The notes under the pieces are model-generated. The model saw only the letters and a list, made by a program, of their open reading frames with translations. It made no database searches and was not told the origin of the DNA. A stretch of 64,000 nt of DNA from Akkermansia muciniphila (GTDB lineage Bacteria; Verrucomicrobiota; Verrucomicrobiia; Verrucomicrobiales; Akkermansiaceae), in assembly GCA_945888515.1 (NCBI GenBank), contig CAMDAD010000001.1:124001-188000 (forward strand). Reading direction: 5' to 3'. Each line of letters starts with the position of its first letter. The stretch's first letter is position 1. Of this stretch, positions 1 through 8,591 are shown piece by piece. A program made the position numbers and the translations under genes.

Positions 1-370
1 TGCCCGATTCATTGAGGCGCTTTTCGATGATGACGATGGCATTGTCCGTATCCTCCTCCGTTACGGCGATCTTGTTGCCGTTTTCATCGTCGCGCGGCTG
101 CACCTGCATGGTGAAAGATGAACCCCCGACAATATCGATCGCGCCCTTGAGTTTTTTCTCCAGAGGGAGCAAGGCGATGACGCAGAGCAAGGTGACCAGC
201 ACCAGCAAGACAGAGCCGACATCGCGCTTGCGGCGCTCATGGTCCGTGGCGAAATACCAACCGAAAAGGATCAAGAGCAACAAGCCATAAGAGAACAAGG
301 CCAGCGGCTCAGTCGTGACTTTTTCCATCCATGTGGGAAACGACAATTTGTTCAGCCAATCGGGCAACAC
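1..370 (-). CDS. secD: SecD N-terminus (partial, runs off the left edge)
   Basis: SecD is a membrane subunit that uses proton-motive force to help the SecYEG channel release exported proteins. The minus-strand frame encodes about 123 residues: a hydrophobic helix (SYGLLLLILFGWYF), a second one (GSVLLVLVTLLCVIALL), then GAIDIVGGSSFTMQVQP, which matches the 'GLDLxGG' periplasmic strand after SecD TM1, and DNAIVIIEKRLNESG, which matches the conserved helix after it. The start is uncertain: I took GTG at 370, but ATG at 328 is also in frame, and neither has a clear ribosome binding site. It lies 62 bases downstream of yajC and transcription continues out of the window. The order tgt-yajC-secD is the classical one. 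Confidence 0.85.
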   Translation of the reverse strand, partial: MLPDWLNKLSFPTWMEKVTTEPLALFSYGLLLLILFGWYFATDHERRKRDVGSVLLVLVTLLCVIALLPLEKKLKGAIDIVGGSSFTMQVQPRDDENGNKIAVTEEDTDNAIVIIEKRLNESG

Positions 371-432
371 AGCGAGAAGAGGAGGAAGGGACGTCATGTG
401 CATACGTGGGTAAAGTTCTGGAAAATGATCGA

Positions 433-756
433 TCAAGCGTCTTTTTTCACCACCAAGGCGACGGCCGTTTTATCGAACTCGACCATGGTGCTATCCGCGA
501 TTTTGATCACTACAGTTTTTTCCTTGATGTTATGGACTAGACCGTGAATGCCAGCAGTGGTCACGACCTTGTCGCCGGTCTGCATGGATTCGATGCGCTG
601 TTGTAGTTCCTTGCGCTGGCGTTGTTGGGGGCGGATGAGCAGGAAGTAGAACATGACCACCATCAATCCCATCATCAGCAGGCCTTGGTAGCCGGGACCG
701 GAGCTAGGAGCAGCGCCGCTGGTTTGAGCGAGAGTGGATAGAAAGGATGATATCAT
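433..756 (-). CDS. yajC: YajC, Sec translocase accessory subunit
   Basis: This is a 107-residue single-pass membrane protein that associates with SecDF. A transmembrane segment at about residues 25-41 (LLMMGLMVVMFYFLLIRP) is followed by PQQRQRKELQQ and the conserved 'MQTGDKVVTTAGIHG' motif of the YajC family. Its ATG overlaps the tgt stop by 4 bases (753-756), so the two are probably translationally coupled. secD follows downstream. Length and motif order are normal for the family. Confidence 0.96.
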   Translation of the reverse strand: MISSFLSTLAQTSGAAPSSGPGYQGLLMMGLMVVMFYFLLIRPQQRQRKELQQRIESMQTGDKVVTTAGIHGLVHNIKEKTVVIKIADSTMVEFDKTAVALVVKKDA

Positions 757-1880
757 GATTGTTTGAGGTAACGTTTGATGAAGGAATTCTTGAAAGACAC
801 AAAGGTCCCGTTGGCGATGGCTTGGCGCGCATCGCTCACGAGGCGCAAATAGAAATGCAGATTATGGAAAGAAAGCAACCGTAAAGAGAGAATTTCTCCC
901 GCACGGAACAGATGGCGGATGTAGGAGCGGGAAAAGCGGGCCACGTGAGGGTGGGCCGTTTCGCAGAGCGGACGAGGGTCGCGGGCGAAGGCGAGGTTCT
1001 TGATTTGGATCGGTCCATCGAGGGTAAAGGCGGTGCCGTGACGGGCCACGCGGGTGGGCATCACGCAGTCAAACATGTCCACCCCCCGGCCTATCATCTC
1101 CAAAATCTGCGGCGGCGTGCCCAGCCCCATCGCGTAGCGCGGCTTGTTTTCCGGCAAAAACGGCACCGCGTTGTCGATGGCGCGAAACATTTCCTCCTCC
1201 GGCTCGCCGACGCTCACCCCGCCGACCGCGTAGCCATCGAAGTCCATCGCCGCCAGCTCAGTGGCCGACTGCGCACGCAGATCCGCGTAGATGGAGCCCT
1301 GGACGATGCCGAAATGGTGCTGCCGTCCCGTGCCCGAGCGCGGCTCGTGCTGCGTCACCCAGTCCTTGCAGCGCCGGGCCCAGCGTGTGGTGAGGGCGAG
1401 CGACTCCGCTGCGTATTTTTCCTCGCAGGGATACGGCGGGCATTCATCAAACAGCATGGCGATGTCCGAGCCGATCGCCGCCTGGATCTCCATGCTGAGC
1501 TCGGGAGTGAGCATCATTTTCGAGCCATCGAGGTGGTTTTGAAACCGCACGCCGTCTTCGGTAATCTTGCGCAATTTCGCCAGTGACCAGACCTGGAAGC
1601 CGCCGGAGTCCGTGAGGATGGGCTTATCCCAGGAGGCGAACTGGTGCAGGCCGCCCATGTCCTTGATCAGCTCGTGCCCCGGGCGCAGCCAGAGGTGGTA
1701 GGTATTTCCCAGGATGATCTGCGCGCCGAGGGCATCGAGGTCATCGGGATGCAAGGTCTTCACCGAGCCCTGCGTGCCCACCGGCATGAAAATCGGCGTC
1801 TCCACCGTGCCATGCGGCAGATCAAGACGCCCCAAACGCGCTTTGGATTCGGGATCGGTCTGGAGCAGGGTAAACGGCAC
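753..1880 (-). CDS. tgt: tRNA-guanine transglycosylase lacking the zinc cysteines
   Basis: TGT exchanges guanine-34 of Asp, Asn, His and Tyr tRNAs for the queuosine precursor preQ1. All 375 residues align with the family: DSGGFQ with catalytic Asp91, FDECPPYP near 145, GGVSVGEP near 221 (Val type, as in preQ1-using enzymes) and the nucleophile in FDCVMPTR (Asp271). Two features are odd. The Phe after DSGGFQV that stacks on the base is Trp98. The zinc site normally reads CxCxxC, but here the stretch CETAHPHVARF at 306-316 has lost all three cysteines, while the fourth ligand, His339, remains. Flanking segments (SRSYIRHLFRAGEIL) are intact, so a frameshift is unlikely. queF, which makes preQ1, is about 10 kb away. 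Confidence 0.95.
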   Translation of the reverse strand: MPFTLLQTDPESKARLGRLDLPHGTVETPIFMPVGTQGSVKTLHPDDLDALGAQIILGNTYHLWLRPGHELIKDMGGLHQFASWDKPILTDSGGFQVWSLAKLRKITEDGVRFQNHLDGSKMMLTPELSMEIQAAIGSDIAMLFDECPPYPCEEKYAAESLALTTRWARRCKDWVTQHEPRSGTGRQHHFGIVQGSIYADLRAQSATELAAMDFDGYAVGGVSVGEPEEEMFRAIDNAVPFLPENKPRYAMGLGTPPQILEMIGRGVDMFDCVMPTRVARHGTAFTLDGPIQIKNLAFARDPRPLCETAHPHVARFSRSYIRHLFRAGEILSLRLLSFHNLHFYLRLVSDARQAIANGTFVSFKNSFIKRYLKQS

Positions 1881-2153
1881 AGGCGGATGTAAGGGGAAAA
1901 TGCGGACAATGAAAAGCGGGATTTTGACGGGAGGTAGGATATGTATCCGTCATCACGATTTATGAAAGGAGGACAGCGCTTCCAGCCTGTCTCGGCAAAC
2001 GGGCGTCCCGCCTGTTTTTTACTTCTAGAAGCTTATTCCTACAAAACCCCCTCTTTTCCCGAGTCGCTATCCACAAATCATCCAACGCGGCATCATATTG
2101 GGAACATATCGGCACGCAAGGGATAGGAGAAATGCAAAAATCCTTTTGCGCTA

Positions 2154-3068
2154 TCATTTTCCTGCTGCATCCCCCCTTTCTTTCAAAATTGCCTGCGCCG
2201 TGGCTTTGAGACGTTCGTCTGTGCTGGACTGTGATTGCTGTGCGTAGCGTTGCACATCCTCGGCTTTGATAAAATCCGGTGTTTTTTCGTTGAGACGATG
2301 CAGGGAAATAAGTGCTGTGCCCGCTAGCACAGGATTCCCTGATTCATAGGCCGCGCGGATCACATCCACTCCCTCTTGCCCCACTTGACCATCCGCAATC
2401 AAATGCGAGATGTGCTGAATGCTGTAGTCCCGCATCGCATCCGGAGCACTTGCATCCGCTTGAATACTATAGAAGATTTCATAGGCTTTCGCGGGCACTT
2501 CTTCGCGCAACATCGTCATCATTTCATCACCGATCCAGTTCCGCTGCCCCTCAGGCCAGCCATACAAATCCTTGCCACGCAAAAATGCCTCGACTTGATC
2601 CAAGCCAACCTCAAATCCCTTGCCCGCCCGCAGTTCGTTGACTAACAAATTCGACTTGTTTTCCCAGTCCTTTGCCTGAATCGACTTGAGACGAGCACCG
2701 CGAGTGAAAGCTTCATCGGCTGGAAGCTTGGGCGTCGCCTCGATCACACCACCAGCCGCAAGAATCGCATCGTCTTCCGCGATCGCTCGTTGATAACGTT
2801 CTTGCACTTCAACAGCATCTGCTTCCTTTTCTATCGACGGTAACGACCCAGGCGGCAGCGCCAACGGCTTGGATTCAATGATTTCTTCAACTGGTGAATT
2901 ACCAGTATCTTCACGCAGCTTTCCGCGCTTAGATTTTGTGGCAACAGCCTCATTACGCCCATCGTCCAAAAAACTTTTTATCGCAGCGGCACGCTTTTTC
3001 CACACAAAAAACCCTGCTACCATTAGAGCGGCAAATGCTAGGATTGTGAGTTGTTTGGATTTAAGCAT
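2154..3068 (-). CDS. Membrane-anchored protein of unknown function
   Basis: I do not recognise this family. The 304-residue product has a short basic N-terminus, one transmembrane helix (LTILAFAALMVAGFFVW, about residues 7-23), a charged low-complexity linker to about residue 95, and an all-helical C-terminal part resembling degenerate HEAT or TPR-like repeats (for example HLIADGQVGQEGVDVIRAAYE). The topology suggests the helical part faces the periplasm or is anchored to the inner face. I chose the ATG just before the transmembrane helix; an in-frame ATG at 3089 adds seven residues. It sits alone between tgt and a decayed patch. Confidence 0.7.
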   Translation of the reverse strand: MLKSKQLTILAFAALMVAGFFVWKKRAAAIKSFLDDGRNEAVATKSKRGKLREDTGNSPVEEIIESKPLALPPGSLPSIEKEADAVEVQERYQRAIAEDDAILAAGGVIEATPKLPADEAFTRGARLKSIQAKDWENKSNLLVNELRAGKGFEVGLDQVEAFLRGKDLYGWPEGQRNWIGDEMMTMLREEVPAKAYEIFYSIQADASAPDAMRDYSIQHISHLIADGQVGQEGVDVIRAAYESGNPVLAGTALISLHRLNEKTPDFIKAEDVQRYAQQSQSSTDERLKATAQAILKERGDAAGK

Positions 3069-3234
3069 GGGAAATATGATTCCATTCATCTTGAATTCAG
3101 AGATCCTTGTTTCGTCTAACAGAAAGATGTTCTGCTACCATACGAGTATGATGCATCATGTTACCATAATTCAAAATGTAACACCTCGATGGCATGACCC
3201 GAGAGAAGCGTTAATGCATCTTCCACTTAAGTTA

Positions 3235-3666
3235 CTATTCAGCAGCTTTAATTAGCCATGGGGCATCAAAATACACACATTTGCCATTACGCGGATTAAC
3301 CCAAGCTTTTGCAGTCGGCGTACTAGAGAATCCAGTGTGCACACTAAATAAAAATAATTTTTCTCCCTTTTTGGAAAATTCCGCCACATCAAAAGGCAGT
3401 GTTACAAGACCTCCATACTTAAGGCCTTGTCTTGAAGAAAAACCTTCTCCTGCGCTTTTAACATATTCATTTTCTGCAATGATATATCCTTCGCTGGACT
3501 TTTTGATGAGATAGTCACCCTTCAGTTCAACCTGAGGTGGATAACCAAATTTTGTCATATCAAGTTCAATTGGTATTCCCGCAAGTATCCTCGGATCAAT
3601 TTCATCTGAATTTGATTGCGCTGTAACATGCAACAATATTACTGGTAGTAGAAAGATGTATTTCAT
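3235..3666 (-). CDS. Small exported protein of unknown function
   Basis: A 143-residue product begins with a clear signal peptide (MKYIFLLPVILLHVTAQS). The mature part is rich in Gly, Lys and aromatic residues and ends with AWVNPRNGKCVYFDAPWL. No family is recognised. Base composition is visibly AT-richer than in neighbouring genes, with many TTT, AAT and ATA codons, which suggests acquired DNA. Starts at 3687 or 3693 are possible, but the one used gives the best signal peptide and leaves a 10-base gap after the preceding fragment. Pairing with that fragment hints at a two-gene cassette whose first gene lost its 5' part. Confidence 0.6.
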   Translation of the reverse strand: MKYIFLLPVILLHVTAQSNSDEIDPRILAGIPIELDMTKFGYPPQVELKGDYLIKKSSEGYIIAENEYVKSAGEGFSSRQGLKYGGLVTLPFDVAEFSKKGEKLFLFSVHTGFSSTPTAKAWVNPRNGKCVYFDAPWLIKAAE

Positions 3667-3676
3667 AAATTTATTA

Positions 3677-3907
3677 TCAATTTTCATAGGCAAATGGGTT
3701 GATTTGAATATCCAGCCCTGCTGGATTTTTTTTAAATGTTAGGATGTAATCCACGGTTGGAGGCCTTAATTGATTTGTTGCACCTGACTTAAAAAAAGCA
3801 TCAATAATTAACTCGAAGTCATCAAGCTTATTGTGTGTCAAGCCATAGCTAGGATCATAAAGTTTTTCTTCTGCACCAAATTTCACAACCTTGTGATTTT
3901 GAAACAA
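3677..3907 (-). pseudogene. C-terminal fragment of a lost protein, possibly transglutaminase-like
   Basis: The frame encodes 76 residues with no convincing start signal, although it formally opens with ATG at 3907. It begins NHKVVKFGAEEKLYDPSYG. This resembles the His...Asp strand pair ('HAVVK...YDPSYG') near the C-terminus of papain- or transglutaminase-like domains, including those at the ends of some polymorphic toxins. That assignment is inference from a short match. The upstream half of such a domain, with its Cys, is absent. The sequence immediately 5' belongs to a different gene family, so this looks like the right side of a deletion junction. Confidence 0.45.
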
Positions 3908-4014
3908 TGCTGCTGGCGTAACGTTCGCGATCCTAACAAGGCCACGATTGGGTTTTCCTCCAAGGCCTGTCGAACCTCCGCGCGGAAATCGGAACGGTCA
4001 TAGAAGTGTTTCAT
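3883..4014 (-). pseudogene. Truncated AAA ATPase (DUF4143-type) N-terminus
   Basis: An ATG at 4014 opens a 43-codon frame ending in TGA. It reads MKHFYDRSDFRAEVRQAL, then EENPIVALLGSRTLRQQ. The segment 'NPIVALLGSR' matches the strand before the P-loop in ATPases of the DUF4143 group, which typically continue PRQxGKTTLA. Here the sequence leaves the family immediately after LLGSR, so the Walker A lysine and everything beyond are gone. The frame runs into the 5' end of the 3677-3907 fragment in another phase. I read this as a deletion fusing two unrelated genes. The repeat array upstream is still in place. Confidence 0.55.
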
Positions 4015-4036
4015 GGGCGAAATTTGAAGTCACAAC

Positions 4037-4191
4037 TTCCGAATTTCAAGGATCATTTTCATAATACACCTTGAAATTCGGAACTAGAAATTCCGAATTT
4101 CAACCATATTTCCCGAAAAAACCCTTGAAAATCGGAAGCACAGGTTTCGATTTTCAAGTTTAGTTAGAGGTAAAACCGTTGAAAATACGCG
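4037..4191. repeat. Three tandem 54-bp units, each a dyad of 15-bp arms
   Basis: The core TTCCGAATTTCAAGG is at 4037-4051. Its exact reverse complement is at 4069-4083. Further copies alternate in orientation: 4091-4105 (forward, two changes), 4123-4137 (reverse, one change), 4145-4159 (forward, diverged) and 4177-4191 (reverse, diverged). Arm starts are spaced 32, 22, 32, 22 and 32 bases, so the period is 54. The block fills the gap between the lysA stop and the ATG of the truncated ATPase, and copies decay with distance from that ATG. Regular dyads of this kind suggest an operator array for a dimeric DNA-binding protein. Confidence 0.85.
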
Positions 4192-4214
4192 GAAAATGCG
4201 GAAAAGCTCCCATT

Positions 4215-5501
4215 TTACTCCTCGCCGACGATCACGTCTTCCAAGGTCTGGCGCTTGCGCACGAGCGTGGCTTTGTCGCCATCGACGAGGATTTCCGCGG
4301 GCAGCGGGCGGGTGTTGTAGTTGCTGGCCATGACAAATCCGTAGGCGCCGGCGGAGAGCAGCGCGATGACATCGCCGGGCTGGAAGTCGGGCATGGGGCG
4401 GTCTTGGCAGAAGAAGTCGCCACTTTCACAAATGGGGCCGACGACGTCTGCTTTGACGAAGTCGCCGTGTGTTTCGATGACGGGCGCGATTTCGTGGTGA
4501 CCTTCATAAAGCGCGGGGCGGATGAGGTCATTCATGCCGGCATCCACGATCTTGAAGGTCTTGGCGCTGCCTTTTTTCTCGTAGAGGCAACGGGTGAGCA
4601 GCACCCCGGCATTGCCGACGATGTAGCGTCCCGGCTCTAACAAAATTTTCAGCCCGAGGTCCTGAAGCAGCGGCACGACAGAGGCACCGTATTCCTCGAT
4701 GGTCAGCGGTTTGCTTTCCTCTTCCTTGGTCTGCCACCAGTGGAGTTGGCCGGAGGCGAGAGAATCGTGATAGACGATGCCGATGCCGCCACCGATGGAC
4801 CAGAACTCGATGCCATGCTTGTCCTTCAGCGCCTGGGCCAGAGGTTTTACTTTTTTCACCGCCTCCACGAAGGGCTGCACGGAAGTGAGCTGCGAGCCGA
4901 TGTGCATTTGCAAACCGCGCATGCGCACGTTTTTCCATTGTTCGCTGGCCTTGGCGTAGAGGCCCTCGATGGCGTCAAAGTCGATGCCGAATTTGTTCTC
5001 CGACTTGCCGGTGGAAATGTACTTGTGCGTTTTGGCATCGACATTCGGATTCACCCGCACGGCGGCCGGAGCGATCACACCGAGCTCTTTCGCCACTTCA
5101 TTCAGGTAGGCGAGCTCTGCTTCCGACTCCACATTGAAACAATAAATCCCTTGTTGCAGGGCGTAAATGATCTCCTCGCGCGTCTTGCCGACGCCGGCGA
5201 AAGTGCAATGCGCGGGATCGCCGCCGGCCTTGATCACGCGGAACAACTCGCCGCCGGAAACAATGTCAAAGCCCGCCCCGGCCTGCGCCAGCAGACGCAG
5301 CACGGAGAGATTCGAGTTCGCCTTCACCGCGTAGGCGACTTCGTGATCGAGCCCATGCAGGGCGAGATCGAGGCGGCGGTAGTGATCGAGAATCGTATTG
5401 CCCGAATAAACATAGAGCGGAGTGCCGTATTGATCCGCCAGCGACTGGAGGGCGACGTTTTCACAGTGGAGTTGGCCGTTGGTGTAGGAAAAAGCGTGCA
5501 T
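4215..5501 (-). CDS. lysA: Diaminopimelate decarboxylase
   Basis: LysA decarboxylates meso-diaminopimelate to L-lysine using pyridoxal phosphate. The 428-residue product shows AYAVKANSN with the PLP lysine near residue 60, GFDIVSGGEL, the glycine-rich phosphate loop SIGGGIGI, LEPGRYIVGNAG and the intersubunit catalytic CESGDFF. Length is normal. The ATG at 5501 gives MHAFSYTNGQLHCENV, the usual family N-terminus; an upstream ATG adds four residues. It stands alone, with the sulfatase operon upstream on the same strand and a repeat array directly downstream. Confidence 0.95.
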   Translation of the reverse strand: MHAFSYTNGQLHCENVALQSLADQYGTPLYVYSGNTILDHYRRLDLALHGLDHEVAYAVKANSNLSVLRLLAQAGAGFDIVSGGELFRVIKAGGDPAHCTFAGVGKTREEIIYALQQGIYCFNVESEAELAYLNEVAKELGVIAPAAVRVNPNVDAKTHKYISTGKSENKFGIDFDAIEGLYAKASEQWKNVRMRGLQMHIGSQLTSVQPFVEAVKKVKPLAQALKDKHGIEFWSIGGGIGIVYHDSLASGQLHWWQTKEEESKPLTIEEYGASVVPLLQDLGLKILLEPGRYIVGNAGVLLTRCLYEKKGSAKTFKIVDAGMNDLIRPALYEGHHEIAPVIETHGDFVKADVVGPICESGDFFCQDRPMPDFQPGDVIALLSAGAYGFVMASNYNTRPLPAEILVDGDKATLVRKRQTLEDVIVGEE

Positions 5502-5562
5502 GCAGGCGCGCACGCTAAACGCAAATCACCCGATCGCCAAGCGGGAAAATGATGAACACACG

Positions 5563-7050
5563 CTACTTCAGCCGCGGGGCGGAAAAGCCTTGCGCGCGGA
5601 TTTTTTTCAACAGCGCCTGGAGTTCGGTGACTTTTTCCGGATTATTCTCCGCGAGGTTGTGGCGCTGGGTGAGGTCTTCCTTGAGGTTGTAGAGGCCCAC
5701 GGGCTGCCCCGAATACGGTGGCACCTGATGCTTGGTGCGCCAGGCAACGGACGGCTGGCGGGCGGCTCCGGTTTTGGCATCGATGAGCACCCAGTCGCCA
5801 TCGCGGATCGCGTATTGATTCGGCGCGGTGTTGTGCACCATGGTGGTGCGCGGTTTCTGTGCGGATTCTTTTTTGAGATACGCGTAAAAGTCGTGGGAAT
5901 CCTCGGCGGAGTTTTTCGGCAGCTCGTATTGCAAAAAACTGGCAAGGGTGGCCATGAGGTCGAGTTGCGCGAACAGCGCATCGCTCACCTCCCCTGCCTT
6001 GGTGACGCCCGGCCACTTAAGAATGGTGGGCACGCGGTGGCCGCCTTCGTAAATATCGCGCTTCAGCCCGCGCAGGGGAAACGCCGACCAGTGATCGAAT
6101 GTTTCATCGCGGGCATAGGCGTAATTTTCTGGACCATTGTCGGCGGAGAAAAAGACGATGGTATTTGCGTCCAGTCCGGACTCGCGCAGGGCATTGAGCA
6201 GTTGCCCGCAGGCATCATCGGTCTGCACCACGAAGTCGCCATAAGCACCAGCCTTGGATTTGCCATCGAACTCATCCGTCGGCACGATCGGCGCGTGGGG
6301 CGAAGGCAGTGGGAAGTAGAGGAAAAACGGCTCGGCTTTGCCCTTGCGCGATTGGATGTATTCCACGCCTTTTTTCGTTAGTGTAGGCAGCACTTTGTAA
6401 AAATCCCAATCCGAGCGCCCCGGCCCCTCGCGGCATTCCCACGCGCCCTCCTTGGTGTTTTGTGGAGTCTTGGTGAAGGTGATGTCCGGCGGCGTGATCA
6501 CGCGGTCGTTTTCAATCCACGCGTAGGGCGGGAAGTTGATGACGTTATCGCCGAAATAATAGTCGAAACCGTGATCAAGCGGACCACCGCGAAAGGGTTT
6601 GGTCCAATCGAAGTCCGAGAATTTTTTCGATTTCGGCGGCGAGCCCGGCTTGCGGATCGAGTCCCACTCCCAACCGAGGTGCCACTTGCCGATGCAGGCG
6701 GTGGCGTAACCTTTCGATTTTAGCATCGCAGGCAAATTGAGTTGATTCGGCTTGAAGACAGGCTTATCGAACCCGCCATCGATGCCGTGGAAATCGCGCC
6801 AATGATGACGCCCCGTGAGCATCGCGTAGCGCGAAGGTGTGCAAATACCGGAGGAACTGTGCGCATCCGTCAACCGCATTCCCTCGCTGGCTAGCTGGTC
6901 GAGATTCGGCGTCGGAATTTTCGATTTCGCATTGAAACAACCGAGGTCGCCGTAGCCAAGGTCATCAGCGTAGAGGATGACAATGTTCGGCTTCGGCGCG
7001 GCGAAAAGTGGTAGCGCAGAGAGAAGGAGAGCGAGGATGGTGCGGGTCAT
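5563..7050 (-). CDS. Secreted sulfatase, formylglycine type
   Basis: This 495-residue exported hydrolase belongs to the arylsulfatase family and would cleave sulfate esters, in this phylum often from polysaccharides. It has a signal peptide (TILALLLSALPLFA), the metal-binding pair in LYADDLGYGD, and the sulfatase signature with CTPSR at 70-74, whose Cys70 is the residue converted to formylglycine. GKWHLG further on is the second signature. It is the last of three genes, 13 bases after the DUF1501 gene. No dedicated formylglycine-generating enzyme is in the window. The exact substrate cannot be told from sequence. Confidence 0.93.
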   Translation of the reverse strand: MTRTILALLLSALPLFAAPKPNIVILYADDLGYGDLGCFNAKSKIPTPNLDQLASEGMRLTDAHSSSGICTPSRYAMLTGRHHWRDFHGIDGGFDKPVFKPNQLNLPAMLKSKGYATACIGKWHLGWEWDSIRKPGSPPKSKKFSDFDWTKPFRGGPLDHGFDYYFGDNVINFPPYAWIENDRVITPPDITFTKTPQNTKEGAWECREGPGRSDWDFYKVLPTLTKKGVEYIQSRKGKAEPFFLYFPLPSPHAPIVPTDEFDGKSKAGAYGDFVVQTDDACGQLLNALRESGLDANTIVFFSADNGPENYAYARDETFDHWSAFPLRGLKRDIYEGGHRVPTILKWPGVTKAGEVSDALFAQLDLMATLASFLQYELPKNSAEDSHDFYAYLKKESAQKPRTTMVHNTAPNQYAIRDGDWVLIDAKTGAARQPSVAWRTKHQVPPYSGQPVGLYNLKEDLTQRHNLAENNPEKVTELQALLKKIRAQGFSAPRLK

Positions 7051-7063
7051 ACGGGTGTTTTTT

Positions 7064-8539
7064 TTAGGCGATGATGGAATGAACCACTTTCGATGGCTTC
7101 ACTCCAACGAGTTTCTGATTGAGGCCTTGGAAGGGGAAGGAGAGTTTTTGCGGATCGAAACCGAATAGGTGGAGCACGGTCGATTGGAAATCGCGCACTG
7201 GCACGGGGTTGGTGGCGACGCGGTAGCCGAGCTCGTCGGTCTCCCCGTAGGTGATACCTGGTTTCACGCCACCGCCGGCCATCCAGATGGTGAAGGCGTT
7301 CGGGTTGTGATCGCGGCCAACGAAAGCATTCGCCGCGCCGCCGCCTCGGTTCTCGTGCATGGGGGTGCGGCCGAACTCGCCGCCCCAGACGACCAAAGTG
7401 TCCTCGAGCATGCCGCGCATGTCGAGATCGCTCAGCAGCGCGCCCACGGCTTTATCGATATCGCTGCATTTCTTGACGAAGCCGCTCTTCAGGGATTCCT
7501 GTGCATTCGAGCCGTGCGTGTCCCATCCCCAATCGAAGAGCTGGATGAAACGCACGCCATTTTCCGCAAGGCGACGAGCGAGCAAGCAGTTGTTCGCGAA
7601 CGAAGATTTGTTAGGATCCGCTCCATACATGTCGAGGATGGGCTGCGGCTCATTGCGAATGGTCATCACCTCCGGCACCGATACCTGCATGCGGTAGGCC
7701 ATTTCGTATTGGGAAATGCGAGTAACGGTCTCGGGATCGCCGATTTCCTCGTGCGTTTTGGCATTGAGTCGGCTGAGGGTATCGAGCGCGGCGCGGCGGA
7801 CATCGCGGGTGAGTCCCGGTGGATTGGCGGCATTCAGCACAGGATCCGGACCGGTACGGCACTGCACACCCTGATAGACCGATGGCAAAAATCCATTCGC
7901 CCACAGCGCAGCACCCGCGCGCGGCGATCGACCACCCGAGAGCAGCACCATGAAGCCGGGCAAGTTCTGGTTTTCACTGCCCAGCCCCCAAGTAACCCAC
8001 GAGCCCATCGAAGGATAGCCGAGGTTCTGGTTTCCTGTGTGCATGAGCAACTTCGCGGGAGCGTGGTTGAACTGGTCCGTGACCATCGACTTGATAAAAC
8101 ACAGCTTGTCGGCGTGCTCGTAGAGCGATGGCAGTCGATCGGAAATATAAGCACCGGACTTGCCGTGCTGTTTGAATTGGAACTGCGGACCTAACAATTT
8201 CGGCACCCCTTGAATGAAAGCGAAGCGCTGACCTTCGAGGTATTCCTGCGGGCAGAGCTTGCCATCGTACTTGGCGAGCATCGGTTTGTAGTCGAACAGT
8301 TCCATCTGGCTCGGCGCGCCCGCCATGTGGAGGAAAATGATGCGTTTGGCCTTCGGCGCGAGCGGAGGAGCGAGCGGCGCAAGCGGCCGTGTGGTATCGC
8401 GCGGCTCGACTTGCGATGATGCCCCCAGCGCCTGCGAGCCCAAGAATAACCCACCCAGCCCAAACGCCGATTCCTTGAGGAAATGCCGCCGCGTGGCTTG
8501 CTGGAGTTGCTCGTGAAGGAGATGTTGATGGAGGTTCAT
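7064..8539 (-). CDS. DUF1501 family protein with Tat signal
   Basis: The family is abundant in Planctomycetes and Verrucomicrobia and is usually encoded beside a PSD1/cytochrome partner. The N-terminus carries a twin-arginine signal, RRHFLKESAFGLGGLFLG, from residue 17. The body has family landmarks HMAGAPSQMELFDYKP, LLARRLAENGVRFIQLFDWGWDTH and VVWGGEFGRTP, a sulfatase/alkaline phosphatase-like fold. Its role is not established; the fold and context suggest periplasmic work on sulfated or phosphorylated polymers. It lies 52 bases after the PSD1 gene and 13 before the sulfatase. Confidence 0.93.
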   Translation of the reverse strand: MNLHQHLLHEQLQQATRRHFLKESAFGLGGLFLGSQALGASSQVEPRDTTRPLAPLAPPLAPKAKRIIFLHMAGAPSQMELFDYKPMLAKYDGKLCPQEYLEGQRFAFIQGVPKLLGPQFQFKQHGKSGAYISDRLPSLYEHADKLCFIKSMVTDQFNHAPAKLLMHTGNQNLGYPSMGSWVTWGLGSENQNLPGFMVLLSGGRSPRAGAALWANGFLPSVYQGVQCRTGPDPVLNAANPPGLTRDVRRAALDTLSRLNAKTHEEIGDPETVTRISQYEMAYRMQVSVPEVMTIRNEPQPILDMYGADPNKSSFANNCLLARRLAENGVRFIQLFDWGWDTHGSNAQESLKSGFVKKCSDIDKAVGALLSDLDMRGMLEDTLVVWGGEFGRTPMHENRGGGAANAFVGRDHNPNAFTIWMAGGGVKPGITYGETDELGYRVATNPVPVRDFQSTVLHLFGFDPQKLSFPFQGLNQKLVGVKPSKVVHSIIA

Positions 8540-8591
8540 GGTGGGTATTTGATTTGGCTGATCGACTCATCGAACCAGTCAGTTGAATTCG

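Noticed and set aside
912-1586. Long plus-strand open frame (224 codons) opposite tgt
   Set aside because: It is antisense to a strongly conserved gene and its translation has no family features; GC-rich third positions create such frames.
1960-2157. 65-codon minus-strand frame between tgt and the anchored protein gene
   Set aside because: No family features, and it overlaps the end of the 2154-3068 gene. Cys/Arg-rich filler.
4037-4191. CRISPR-like array
   Set aside because: The arms alternate in orientation, are only 15 bp, and the intervals are fixed at 17 and 7 bases with related, not unique, sequence. There are no cas genes.
7169-8194. 341-codon plus-strand frame opposite the DUF1501 gene
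   Set aside because: Antisense shadow of a well-supported gene with no recognisable domain.
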